Origin: Gammaproteobacteria bacterium
GTDB lineage: Bacteria > Pseudomonadota > Gammaproteobacteria > UBA4575
Direction of reading: 5' to 3'
NCBI GenBank assembly: GCA_028279275.1
Contig: JANQOB010000006.1
Span: 314,799 to 378,798 of the forward strand
Length of the DNA: 64,000 bases
Shown: positions 7,759 through 15,336 of the stretch, one piece after another
How the letters are laid out: each line of letters opens with the position of its first letter
How positions within the stretch are numbered: the first letter of the stretch is position 1
Notes under the pieces: model-generated
Database searches by the model: none
What the model was told of the DNA's origin: nothing
What the model saw: only the letters and a program-made list of their open reading frames with translations
Position numbers and translations under genes: made by a program

Positions 7759-10251
7759 TTATGTCACCCTTTCTGGCTTTCCTATGCCATAGCCTTGCGC
7801 ATAATCAATTCCTATATCCTTAAGAATATCTAATATCTCGTCGCTCTCTACAAACTCCGCGATAGTCTGCATGCCCATCACTTTGGCCACCTCATTTATG
7901 GATCGTACGATCGCACGATCTTTCTCATTTTTAACCATATTTTTTACAAACGCCCCATCAATTTTAAGAAAATCGACTGGAAGATCTTTCAAATATCCAA
8001 AAGATGAAAGCCCACTTCCAAAATCGTCTAATGCAAACTTAACGCCTATTTCTTTTAGCTCTGTAATCACATTGATTGCTTTAGTAATACTAGATATTGC
8101 TGCAGTTTCAGTAATTTCAAAACAGACATTGCTAGGATCTAGTTTTGTTTTTTCTAATTCTCTTTTTATAAAATCTAAAATATATGGATCGCTAATAGTA
8201 TTTCCTGATAAATTAATCGAAATAACAACATCACTATCACTATACGCTTGCATGTGGTACTGAAATGCTTTCTTAATTACAAAACGATCAACCCCAGCAA
8301 TCATCCCATACCGTTCTGCTACACGTATAAACTCATTTGGCGGTATAATGTTGTCTTTAACATCTAGAATTCTAGATAACACCTCATAATGATGAACATC
8401 CTTTCCGCCATTAGTAACCGAAATAATTGGCTGACTCATTAAAAATAATCGATCATTGTTTAGCGCATCGGTAATTGCACTTACGTAAGCGAACTCAGAA
8501 GATCTTTCAATAATTGCGGTATCATCAGTGTGTGCAACATGCATTTGATTGCGCCCAAGTTCTTTCGCCCGATAACAAGCCATATCGGCTTGACTCATTA
8601 TCATGGCTTCATTGGCAGAGTTTTCAGTTATCATCGCAATACCAATGCTTACACCAATCTTGAAACTTTGCTTATCCCACTCGAACACAAATTGGTTAAT
8701 ACTTCTTTGAATCTCTTCGCAAACACTCATTGCATTGTTCAGCGGACAACTTTCTAAGATAATGCCAAACTCATCACCGCCTAAACGAGCAACAATATCT
8801 GAAGAGCGCACTTTGTCCTCTAACATATGAGCTAAACGAATAAGCAATTGATCGCCGGCACTATGTCCGGCGGCATCATTTACAACTTTAAAATGATCTA
8901 AATCCAAATAGCACAAAATTGAATCTTCATCGGATTCTTTTGCTTTTTGAAGGACACGTTTAAGTTGCCGGTCAAATTCATTCCGGTTGACCAATCCAGT
9001 TAGAGAATCATGCTTAGCATCATAAGCAATTCTTTCTAGTAAAGCTTTTTCCTCTGTAATACTTCTTATAACACCACGGTATCCCAGGAAAATCTTCTTC
9101 TTATTAAATATCGGTTTTGCATTAATTCTAAAAATATCAACTTCTTTATTTTCGTTTTTAACATTGAATGTAAAGTTTGTAATATCTTCTTTTTTATGCA
9201 GTATTTGCTTATATGTATCGAAGTCAAATTCACATTTCGAATGATTAGAAAATAGCGTATCAAAACTTTTACCCATTGGATAAATAGCTGAATTACCTAT
9301 CAGGTTTTTGATGCTTCCAGATATATATGTGTAATTAAGTTTCTCATCTAACTCCCAAAATATATTTGCAGCGGTTTCAGCAAAATCTTTAAACCTTCTT
9401 TCACTTTGGATTAGTTTCTCTTTGGCTAACCTATGTTGTGTGATATTTGTACTAACACCTAGCAAATATAATTTATCTTGTGATTTATCAATAAATGGTT
9501 GTTTGGTGGTTTGTAACCATATTTTTTTACCACTTTTATCCGTTATGGTTTCTTCTAATATCGTCCTTTCCTGCTTTTTCTGCATCACCATTGTATCTAT
9601 CTCGATACAACTCTCTACCTTCCACGGGCGATGCTCAAGCTCTTCATCACTTTTACCGATCAGTTCTTTTGCGTGATATCCATAGACTTTGGCAGTGGCT
9701 TCATTGACTAAAATAAATTTTCCTGAGGCATCACGTACAGAAATTAAATTTGGAACCTTATTTACTACCTCTTCTAGTAAATGTTTTTGTTCTGTGAGTT
9801 CATTAATTTTATTCTTAAGTGAAGTAACATCCCTTAAATACAAGTAGACTCTGGATGTTTTTTTACTTATTTCATCTTCATTGAGAACACATATTGCTTC
9901 GTAATGAACTTCAGAATTGCCATCACCTGGCACTTTAAGATTCATCTTCTGTGTTTCACTTGTTTCAATGCATCTATCTAAACTAGGCTTAATAATTTCT
10001 TTATATTGCTTTTGTCCAAAAGTGTTGCTGATACAGACTCCAGAAAATTCTTGATATTTCTTGCCAAATTTATTTTTATAATGATCATTAATATTGATAT
10101 ATCTATGTTCTTCATCAAGTATCGCTGTCAAATCTGGGCTTGAAAGAACGATGTCCTTACACAACTCAAGCGCATTTATAGCTTGCTTAGATGAATTAAG
10201 ATCAATATCCTCGTTATTAATCGCTATAACTTTTTTGCTATTTGACTGCAT
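7759..10251 (-). CDS. PAS-PAS-PAS-GGDEF-EAL cyclic di-GMP enzyme
   Basis: 830 residues with no membrane segment. Three PAS domains (about 28-145, 155-275, 285-400), then GGDEF (410-570) with an intact signature at 491-495 and RxxD inhibitory site (Arg482-Asp485), then EAL (580-825). The EAL motif itself reads EVL (623-625); the other catalytic elements are visible: Asn680, EITE 712-715, DDFG 742-745, Lys763, Glu799 and QGYGIGKP. Both cyclase and phosphodiesterase activity are possible, with PAS sensing choosing the balance. It starts 11 bases after the K+ channel gene ends, so both are probably on one transcript from the sigma-28 promoter at 11417-11443. Confidence 0.88.
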   Translation of the reverse strand: MQSNSKKVIAINNEDIDLNSSKQAINALELCKDIVLSSPDLTAILDEEHRYININDHYKNKFGKKYQEFSGVCISNTFGQKQYKEIIKPSLDRCIETSETQKMNLKVPGDGNSEVHYEAICVLNEDEISKKTSRVYLYLRDVTSLKNKINELTEQKHLLEEVVNKVPNLISVRDASGKFILVNEATAKVYGYHAKELIGKSDEELEHRPWKVESCIEIDTMVMQKKQERTILEETITDKSGKKIWLQTTKQPFIDKSQDKLYLLGVSTNITQHRLAKEKLIQSERRFKDFAETAANIFWELDEKLNYTYISGSIKNLIGNSAIYPMGKSFDTLFSNHSKCEFDFDTYKQILHKKEDITNFTFNVKNENKEVDIFRINAKPIFNKKKIFLGYRGVIRSITEEKALLERIAYDAKHDSLTGLVNRNEFDRQLKRVLQKAKESDEDSILCYLDLDHFKVVNDAAGHSAGDQLLIRLAHMLEDKVRSSDIVARLGGDEFGIILESCPLNNAMSVCEEIQRSINQFVFEWDKQSFKIGVSIGIAMITENSANEAMIMSQADMACYRAKELGRNQMHVAHTDDTAIIERSSEFAYVSAITDALNNDRLFLMSQPIISVTNGGKDVHHYEVLSRILDVKDNIIPPNEFIRVAERYGMIAGVDRFVIKKAFQYHMQAYSDSDVVISINLSGNTISDPYILDFIKRELEKTKLDPSNVCFEITETAAISSITKAINVITELKEIGVKFALDDFGSGLSSFGYLKDLPVDFLKIDGAFVKNMVKNEKDRAIVRSINEVAKVMGMQTIAEFVESDEILDILKDIGIDYAQGYGIGKPERVT

Positions 10252-10262
10252 AGTAAATACTC

Positions 10263-11294
10263 TTAGACAGCCTTAATTTGCGGGACATCAGTTACTTTAT
10301 GGTGACCTGAAAGCTCATAACCACAGCGAGGGCAATTACTGAGCAAGCAGAGCTTTGGCGAATGTTGCTTTTCTTTTTCATTAGCAAGAATTTGCTCTGC
10401 TACAACTTTTGTTATTCCTAATTCTTCTCGCAAAGATTCAAGCTCAGCTTTTTCGTTAGTAGTTAGAATGCCATCTTCGTAAGCTTTGTCAGCCATGTTT
10501 TCGTATTTATTATTACGTAAGCGCAATTGCTCAGAGAATGCAGAAGCTAAAATACCGGTTGGTAAAGCTACCATGCCAACACCAACGACTGTTATAAGAG
10601 CACCAAATGCTTTACCACCAGCGGTAATAGGTGTTACGTCTCCATACCCGACTGTTGTTAATGTGGAAAATGCCCACCACATAGAAGCCACAATGCTTGA
10701 AAACTTTCCTGGCTGGCTTTCATGCTCAAAATAGTACATACCCGATGCAGCCAAAAGCATAACTACCAATAAAATAAAAAAGGCTGCAGCAAATGCTCTT
10801 AGATTTTCTTTGAATACTGTTGTCAAAATATCAAAAGATGCTGAATACCTAGTTAATTTAAAGATCCTCAGCAAACGGAAAGCACGAAGGAACCTCATGT
10901 CAGCGTTTCCAAATAAACCAAACATCATGAAGTAGAAAGGTAAAATCGCAAGTAAGTCTATTATTGCTGCAAATGATAAACAGTAGCGAGATCTCTTTTT
11001 AAAATTGCTAACGTTACTTTTTTTATTATCAACACTTTCGACACATGACCATATTCTTAATAAATATTCGATTGTAAATATTGCAACGGAAGTAACTTCA
11101 AACCAAAAGAAATACGCATGAAATAAATCATCTATAGATTGAACAGACTCTAAAATTATTGCAATTACACTGAGTAGTATTAAAGCAATTAACCCAACGT
11201 CTACAACGCGACTTAATTTGTCACCCGTAGAAGCAATTTCTAAAACTTCATATGTACGCTTTCTAAAAGCAGTTTTGTTCAATGCATACTCCAT
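10263..11294 (-). CDS. Voltage-gated-type potassium channel (six TM, TVGYGD filter)
   Basis: 343 residues from the ATG at 11294; a TTG at 11336 would add 14 residues. Neither start has a good Shine-Dalgarno. Six helices are visible. S4 carries regularly spaced arginines (RFLRAFRLLRIFKLTR), the pore loop ends in the selectivity filter TVGYGD (about residues 214-219), and S6 is glycine-rich. The cytoplasmic tail has a helical region and three cysteines (CLLSNCPRCG) that look like half of a zinc ribbon. Expected role: K+ conductance controlled by membrane voltage. It is the first gene after a near-consensus sigma-28 promoter and precedes the GGDEF-EAL gene by 11 bases. A channel in the flagellar late class is unusual. 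Confidence 0.87.
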   Translation of the reverse strand: MEYALNKTAFRKRTYEVLEIASTGDKLSRVVDVGLIALILLSVIAIILESVQSIDDLFHAYFFWFEVTSVAIFTIEYLLRIWSCVESVDNKKSNVSNFKKRSRYCLSFAAIIDLLAILPFYFMMFGLFGNADMRFLRAFRLLRIFKLTRYSASFDILTTVFKENLRAFAAAFFILLVVMLLAASGMYYFEHESQPGKFSSIVASMWWAFSTLTTVGYGDVTPITAGGKAFGALITVVGVGMVALPTGILASAFSEQLRLRNNKYENMADKAYEDGILTTNEKAELESLREELGITKVVAEQILANEKEKQHSPKLCLLSNCPRCGYELSGHHKVTDVPQIKAV

Positions 11295-11357
11295 TGCATA
11301 AAATTTTACGCATGATTTTATTTTCAGCTCATGCAAGCAGGTTTATATATAGTGAAA

Positions 11358-11375
11358 TTAGTCAGTTATGACTAA
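11358..11375. repeat. Inverted repeat in the channel-gene leader
   Basis: TTAGTCA (11358-11364), spacer GTTA, then TGACTAA (11369-11375) make a perfect 7-bp inverted repeat between the sigma-28 promoter and the channel start. GTCA-N4-TGAC resembles the FleQ box recalled from Pseudomonas (GTCA-N6-TGAC) except for the spacing. It could be an operator or a leader hairpin. Confidence 0.35.
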
Positions 11376-11416
11376 ATGGTAAATATGCACACCTCTTAAC
11401 CGATAACCTTATTTAT

Positions 11417-11443
11417 TTATCGGCTTTTGAGAAGACTACTTTA
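11417..11443 (-). promoter_or_regulatory. Sigma-28 (FliA) promoter of the K+ channel / GGDEF-EAL operon
   Basis: Reading on the minus strand: TAAAGTAG (11443-11436), an 11-base spacer, then GCCGATAA (11424-11417). The -10 box is identical to the FliA consensus, the -35 box matches TAAAGTTT in six of eight positions, and the spacer is the ideal 11. The predicted start is near 11410, about 115 bases before the channel ATG. Confidence 0.85.
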
Positions 11444-11493
11444 AATATCGTAACGTACTGATATATATGAGCTATTTTTATTATTGTGCCGTT

Positions 11494-11664
11494 TTAACTC
11501 AGCTCATTCGATTTTTTCAAAGAATTTTTGCGCCCATAAGCAGACAAAGAGCAAGCAGCATTGCAGTAGACTTCAAAACCTGGCTGTAATTTTTCAAACC
11601 CTTGAGTGTAGTAAATCGGCTTTGTAATTATTCTCGCCTTACACCACGTGCACTTATAAAACAT
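11494..11664 (-). CDS. Small cysteine-rich protein (56 residues), unknown
   Basis: An ATG at 11664 preceded by GAGGG about ten bases away opens a 56-residue frame ending in TAA at 11494. It begins MFYKCTWCKARI and later has YCNAACS, giving a CxxC plus CxxxC arrangement like a small zinc-binding knuckle, followed by a basic, serine-rich tail. I recognise no family. It lies between the DUF2802 gene and the sigma-28 promoter of the channel gene, whose -35 box is about 50 bases beyond its stop. Codon use and the clean cysteine pairs support a real gene. Confidence 0.65.
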   Translation of the reverse strand: MFYKCTWCKARIITKPIYYTQGFEKLQPGFEVYCNAACSLSAYGRKNSLKKSNELS

Positions 11665-11767
11665 ATCGATACATCCCTCTATGACGAGACATATCGACAG
11701 AAAAATAAAAATCTTTAGTTTTTTTACGTAAGTAGTTGAATAGACTTAATGTAATCTGAATAGAAAA

Positions 11768-12229
11768 TTAGGCTGCTTTAGTATTCGAATGTAATGCAAG
11801 AATTAGCTCTGCTTCAGACTCGGTAAGGGAACATAACGAAATAATATCTTCTCGAGCATATCCACGGCGCGCTAATTGTACAGCTTGACTATAAGGCGCA
11901 TTGTTAAAAAGCTTTCCTTCATTGTTTGACTCACGACTTGATTCAACATTAACTTCTGAATTATGAATATTTTTAGTGAATTCATCTTGCTGTTTTTTTA
12001 GAGTCCCTATTTCTTCATCAATTAAGCGGCTATAGCTAGTTATATCATCAATATCGTTAAATTGTATGTTCTCTATTTTTAGTATTTTTCTGCTTAATGA
12101 AAATATAGCTATTAACACTATCAACATTGCAAAAAATATAATTGATTGCTCATAGTTAGAAGTGAATAATATTGAAATATCACTAGCTATATTTTTTAAG
12201 TTGTCAAAAATTAAATTATATGCTTCCAT
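11768..12229 (-). CDS. DUF2802-domain membrane protein
   Basis: 153 residues: one TM helix near residues 28-46, a coiled-coil stretch (about 60-85), and a C-terminal domain (about 110-148) of the DUF2802 type (YSQAVQLARRGY, then SLTESEAELILALH). DUF2802 genes are common near flagellar and chemotaxis operons; in Pseudomonas one follows the che genes downstream of fliA. Here it follows fliA with only a tiny gene between, so it has kept its place although the che genes are absent. Molecular function unknown. Very low-GC 5' half. Confidence 0.75.
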   Translation of the reverse strand: MEAYNLIFDNLKNIASDISILFTSNYEQSIIFFAMLIVLIAIFSLSRKILKIENIQFNDIDDITSYSRLIDEEIGTLKKQQDEFTKNIHNSEVNVESSRESNNEGKLFNNAPYSQAVQLARRGYAREDIISLCSLTESEAELILALHSNTKAA

Positions 12230-12245
12230 ATCTATCTCTCTCTAA

Positions 12246-12419
12246 TCATACATATTCGTCAATTATTGTATCCCCAGGATCCTTAGGCTCATCATTTTTT
12301 GATTTCGACTCATCATCTTGTTTATTCCTATGTTTCTTGTTCTGATCTGGTCGATCTTTCTTAACTGGCGGAGTAGGCCAAGTTTTTGTTAAAGAACCTA
12401 TTTTATTACTATCAACCAT
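12246..12419 (-). CDS. Small charged protein (57 residues) between fliA and the DUF2802 gene
   Basis: The ATG at 12419 has GAGAG about 8 bases upstream; the frame ends in TGA at 12246, 16 bases before the DUF2802 start. The product has a Trp-Pro-Thr-Pro-Pro stretch near residues 14-18, a highly charged Lys/Asp/Glu/Asn-rich middle and an IDEYV end. It looks intrinsically disordered, with no membrane segment or signal peptide. I recognise no family. Its place inside the fliA-DUF2802 gene string and tight spacing suggest it belongs to the flagellar transcription unit. Confidence 0.65.
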   Translation of the reverse strand: MVDSNKIGSLTKTWPTPPVKKDRPDQNKKHRNKQDDESKSKNDEPKDPGDTIIDEYV

Positions 12420-12482
12420 TTCAAAACTCTCAGATCATGTCATTTCCTTAAATATTCCTTTATATTAATTTATTTCGTCCTT

Positions 12483-13220
12483 TTACTCGCTTTTACCTTC
12501 TAACCATTCGCTTAATTTTGCCCGAAGCATAACCAATGCTTTACCGTGTATTTGGCATACACGTGATTCACTCACTTCTAAAAGACTACCAATTTCACGC
12601 AAGTTCATTTCTTCTTCATAATAAAGAGACATTACTAAACGTTCGCGTTCGGGTAATTGGTTAATTGATGAAGTTAACTCTGAATGAAATTGCTCATCAA
12701 TATATTCTTTATCCGGGTCAGAGTCTGAGCTCATTTCTATCTTATAGTCTGTAGACTCTTCCCCGTCATCAATACTAAATATCTGCGCTACTGATGAATC
12801 ACGTAAAATTTTATTATATTCACTTAAATCTATTCCCATCTCTAAAGCAATTTCACTATCTGTTGCGCTTGATAAAGTTCTATTTTCTACCTTTCTAATT
12901 GCCTCCATCATATCTCTAGATTTGCGATGCACGGATCGTGGAGTCCAATCTCCACGCCTAATTTCATCCAACATTGCGCCACGTATGCGTATGCCCGCAT
13001 AAGTTTCAAAGCTTGCACCTTGAGTAGGGTTAAAGTTCTTAGCGGCCTCTAGCAAACCAACCATCCCTGATTGAATTAAATCGTCAACTAGTACAGTATC
13101 AGGCAACCTTCCTTTCAAGTGATAAGCAATTCTTTTCACCAAAGAAGCGTGTTGAGTTACAACACTTTCAATATCTATGTTCTGTACCGCAGTATAGCTT
13201 GCTGCTGCTGATTCACTCAT
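12483..13220 (-). CDS. fliA: Flagellar sigma factor FliA (sigma-28)
   Basis: 245 residues, the usual FliA length. Region 2 (LVDDLIQSGMVGLLEAAKNF, then ETYAGIRIRGAMLDEIR), region 3 and region 4 with its helix-turn-helix (LREIGSLLEVSESRVCQIH) are all present. It directs RNA polymerase to late flagellar promoters; five near-consensus targets lie in this window (11417, 38373, 49894, 55131, 57731). The ATG is 4 bases after the fleN stop, so it belongs to the flhA-flhF-fleN-fliA string. Its antagonist FlgM is encoded at 49950. Confidence 0.97.
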   Translation of the reverse strand: MSESAAASYTAVQNIDIESVVTQHASLVKRIAYHLKGRLPDTVLVDDLIQSGMVGLLEAAKNFNPTQGASFETYAGIRIRGAMLDEIRRGDWTPRSVHRKSRDMMEAIRKVENRTLSSATDSEIALEMGIDLSEYNKILRDSSVAQIFSIDDGEESTDYKIEMSSDSDPDKEYIDEQFHSELTSSINQLPERERLVMSLYYEEEMNLREIGSLLEVSESRVCQIHGKALVMLRAKLSEWLEGKSE

Positions 13221-13224
13221 ATTT

Positions 13225-14115
13225 TTATTTTTGATTAATTTTCTGGTTCGTGAGTTGCTGCTCTAAAAACAGTTCGATTGTCCCATTTACATTTGGCTCT
13301 CTGACCCAGCTATTTATTTTTCGTGCAAGACGTGCAAATCCCAATGAAGATCGGCTAGTTGGGAACGCATCTATAACTGATTGTTGCCTTTGGATGGCTT
13401 TCTTTACATAAGTGTCATTAGGGATATAGCCACAGTATTCTAAAGTTACATCTAAAAAATGATTAGAAACTTTTTCTAATTGCATGAATAAACGTTCGCC
13501 ATGTGCACTAGATTCAACCATATTGCTTAAAATATGAAATTTTTGTTTGACACTTTTTTTACTTAGTATTTTTATCAATGCATAAGCATCAGCGATTGAG
13601 GCGGGTTCGTCACACACAACAACCAAAATATTGTTTGCTAAATGGCTGAACAATGAAACATCATCACTAATACCTGCTGCAGTATCGATTATGAAATAAT
13701 TAAGGAATGGATTAAGTTCTGCAATTGAATCAATGATTCCCATATGCTCACGTGCATCCAAGTTAGCCATTTCCCTAATACCAGATGCTGAAGGAATTAT
13801 TTGTATGCCGCGCGGACCTGTAATTACAATATCTTCTACTCTGCATTCATTTTTTAAAACATGATGCAATGTTTTTCTTGCGCGAAGGCCTAACATTACA
13901 TCGACATTTGATAATCCGAAATCAGCATCCAATAGCATCACTTTATTATTTAGATCTGCTAAAGCTATAGCCAAATTAATTGCGACATTTGTCTTACCTA
14001 CTCCACCTTTTCCACCTGTTATCGCCAAGACATTAGTTTCATCAATAGCATTTAACCTTCTTAACGAAGAAGCCTGATCTATAGGTGTTACATTAGGACC
14101 AACTTGTTCAAACAT
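13225..14115 (-). CDS. fleN: FleN/FlhG MinD-like ATPase controlling flagellar number
   Basis: 296-residue ParA/MinD-family ATPase. The deviant Walker A motif GGKGGVGKT starts at residue 34, the switch II region reads IIDTAAGI, and the family's DADFGLSNVDVMLG is present. FleN limits flagellar number and antagonises FleQ in polar flagellates. The N-terminal stretch before the P-loop (about 30 residues) is where FlhG proteins carry the helix that stimulates FlhF. It overlaps the flhF end by 8 bases and is followed by fliA after 4, so all three are co-transcribed. Confidence 0.95.
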   Translation of the reverse strand: MFEQVGPNVTPIDQASSLRRLNAIDETNVLAITGGKGGVGKTNVAINLAIALADLNNKVMLLDADFGLSNVDVMLGLRARKTLHHVLKNECRVEDIVITGPRGIQIIPSASGIREMANLDAREHMGIIDSIAELNPFLNYFIIDTAAGISDDVSLFSHLANNILVVVCDEPASIADAYALIKILSKKSVKQKFHILSNMVESSAHGERLFMQLEKVSNHFLDVTLEYCGYIPNDTYVKKAIQRQQSVIDAFPTSRSSLGFARLARKINSWVREPNVNGTIELFLEQQLTNQKINQK

Positions 14116-15292
14116 TTTTCATAAGCTCACTATATAATTCAGTTGTGTGTATAGACTCCATACTTCCAAATCTTTCGCCTAAAACTACTGCTTTAGTCAA
14201 AATTTGTTCTTGATTCGGTCGTGCAATATCTTCTGGCACTCTTTGTCCAGTAGTTTCATAAGCTAATGGTAAATTCTGCTCTATAAGCGAAGTCAAAATT
14301 CCACCAATTTGTGAAGCCTCATCCGTTTTACTCATTACAATTCCATTAAGATTATCTGACATAAAATTATTTATAACTTCTTTCTGGACGCATAGCTGGG
14401 TATTTGCAGAGACTACTAAATAAGTAGTTAAATCTTTTGATAGCTTGCTTAATGCTTGCATGATTTCTTTGATACGTGCATCACGCTGGCTTAAGCCCGC
14501 TGTATCAATCAAAACAAGTTTTTTTCTTCTTACAATATTAAGTGCTTTACGAAGCTCGGATTCATTATTGGCTATAACTACTGGAACATTTAGTATGCTC
14601 CCGTAGATACTTATCTGATCATGTGCGCCAATTCTAAAATGGTCTGTGCTGATAATTGCAATATCACTATTACCGTGTTGCATTGCATATTGAGCTGCAA
14701 TTTTTGCAATTGTGGTAGTTTTACCCACACCAGTTGGGCCCACTAATGCAACCATTCCACCGTCATCAATAATATTTTCTTGTGTAATTGTTATTTTTCT
14801 TTGTAAGTCTTTTTCTATTTCACCCCATGCTTGATCAAAATCAGTTAATTTTTTAACACTCCCTAATAGTTTTTTACTCAAATTAAACCCAAATCCACAT
14901 ATAGATAATTTTTGCAGCAACTTCCTAGATGCTGAATTTTGAGCTATGAGCTTTCTCCAACTTATTAGTTCTGTTTGTGACTCAATCATTGAACGTAATT
15001 GGCTAATTTCATTTTGCAAATCCGCTGCATTGTGCATAGGATTGCTTTCAGCTATTTTATTTTGATTAATTTCGGAATTAGAAAATCGCATGGTTGCTGG
15101 ATTATTACCATGTACTTCTTTGCTTGTTGCTAGATCACTATTAGCTACTGCTTCATAGTCTGTTGCTGCAACGACTTCTACTCCATTCAAATTTTGATTT
15201 GATGAAATAATGACTGCATCTTCACCTAATTCTTCGCGGATCCTTTGTAATGCTGCATGCATATTTTTTTCATGAAAGCGTTTCATATTCAT
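14108..15292 (-). CDS. flhF: FlhF SRP-type GTPase for flagellar placement
   Basis: 394 residues: an N-terminal basic region (MKRFHEKNMHAALQRIREEL), a variable linker, and an NG domain from about residue 110. The P-loop GPTGVGKT lies at about 185-192, DTAG and TKTDEA-like (SKTDEA) GTPase motifs follow. FlhF marks the pole at which the flagellum is built and works with FleN. AAGG upstream of the ATG supports the start. It follows flhA by 45 bases and overlaps fleN by 8. Confidence 0.96.
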   Translation of the reverse strand: MNMKRFHEKNMHAALQRIREELGEDAVIISSNQNLNGVEVVAATDYEAVANSDLATSKEVHGNNPATMRFSNSEINQNKIAESNPMHNAADLQNEISQLRSMIESQTELISWRKLIAQNSASRKLLQKLSICGFGFNLSKKLLGSVKKLTDFDQAWGEIEKDLQRKITITQENIIDDGGMVALVGPTGVGKTTTIAKIAAQYAMQHGNSDIAIISTDHFRIGAHDQISIYGSILNVPVVIANNESELRKALNIVRRKKLVLIDTAGLSQRDARIKEIMQALSKLSKDLTTYLVVSANTQLCVQKEVINNFMSDNLNGIVMSKTDEASQIGGILTSLIEQNLPLAYETTGQRVPEDIARPNQEQILTKAVVLGERFGSMESIHTTELYSELMKNV

Positions 15293-15336
15293 TTATTTAT
15301 ACCTTTAATCCATTAACTAACTTATATTCAATTTAG

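Noticed and set aside
7871..8263. Plus-strand 130-codon open frame
   Set aside because: It is antisense to the conserved EAL domain and has no family features.
11400..11423. CCGATAA/TTATCGG hairpin as a terminator
   Set aside because: The TTATCGG arm is part of the sigma-28 -10 box on the minus strand, and no T run follows in either direction.
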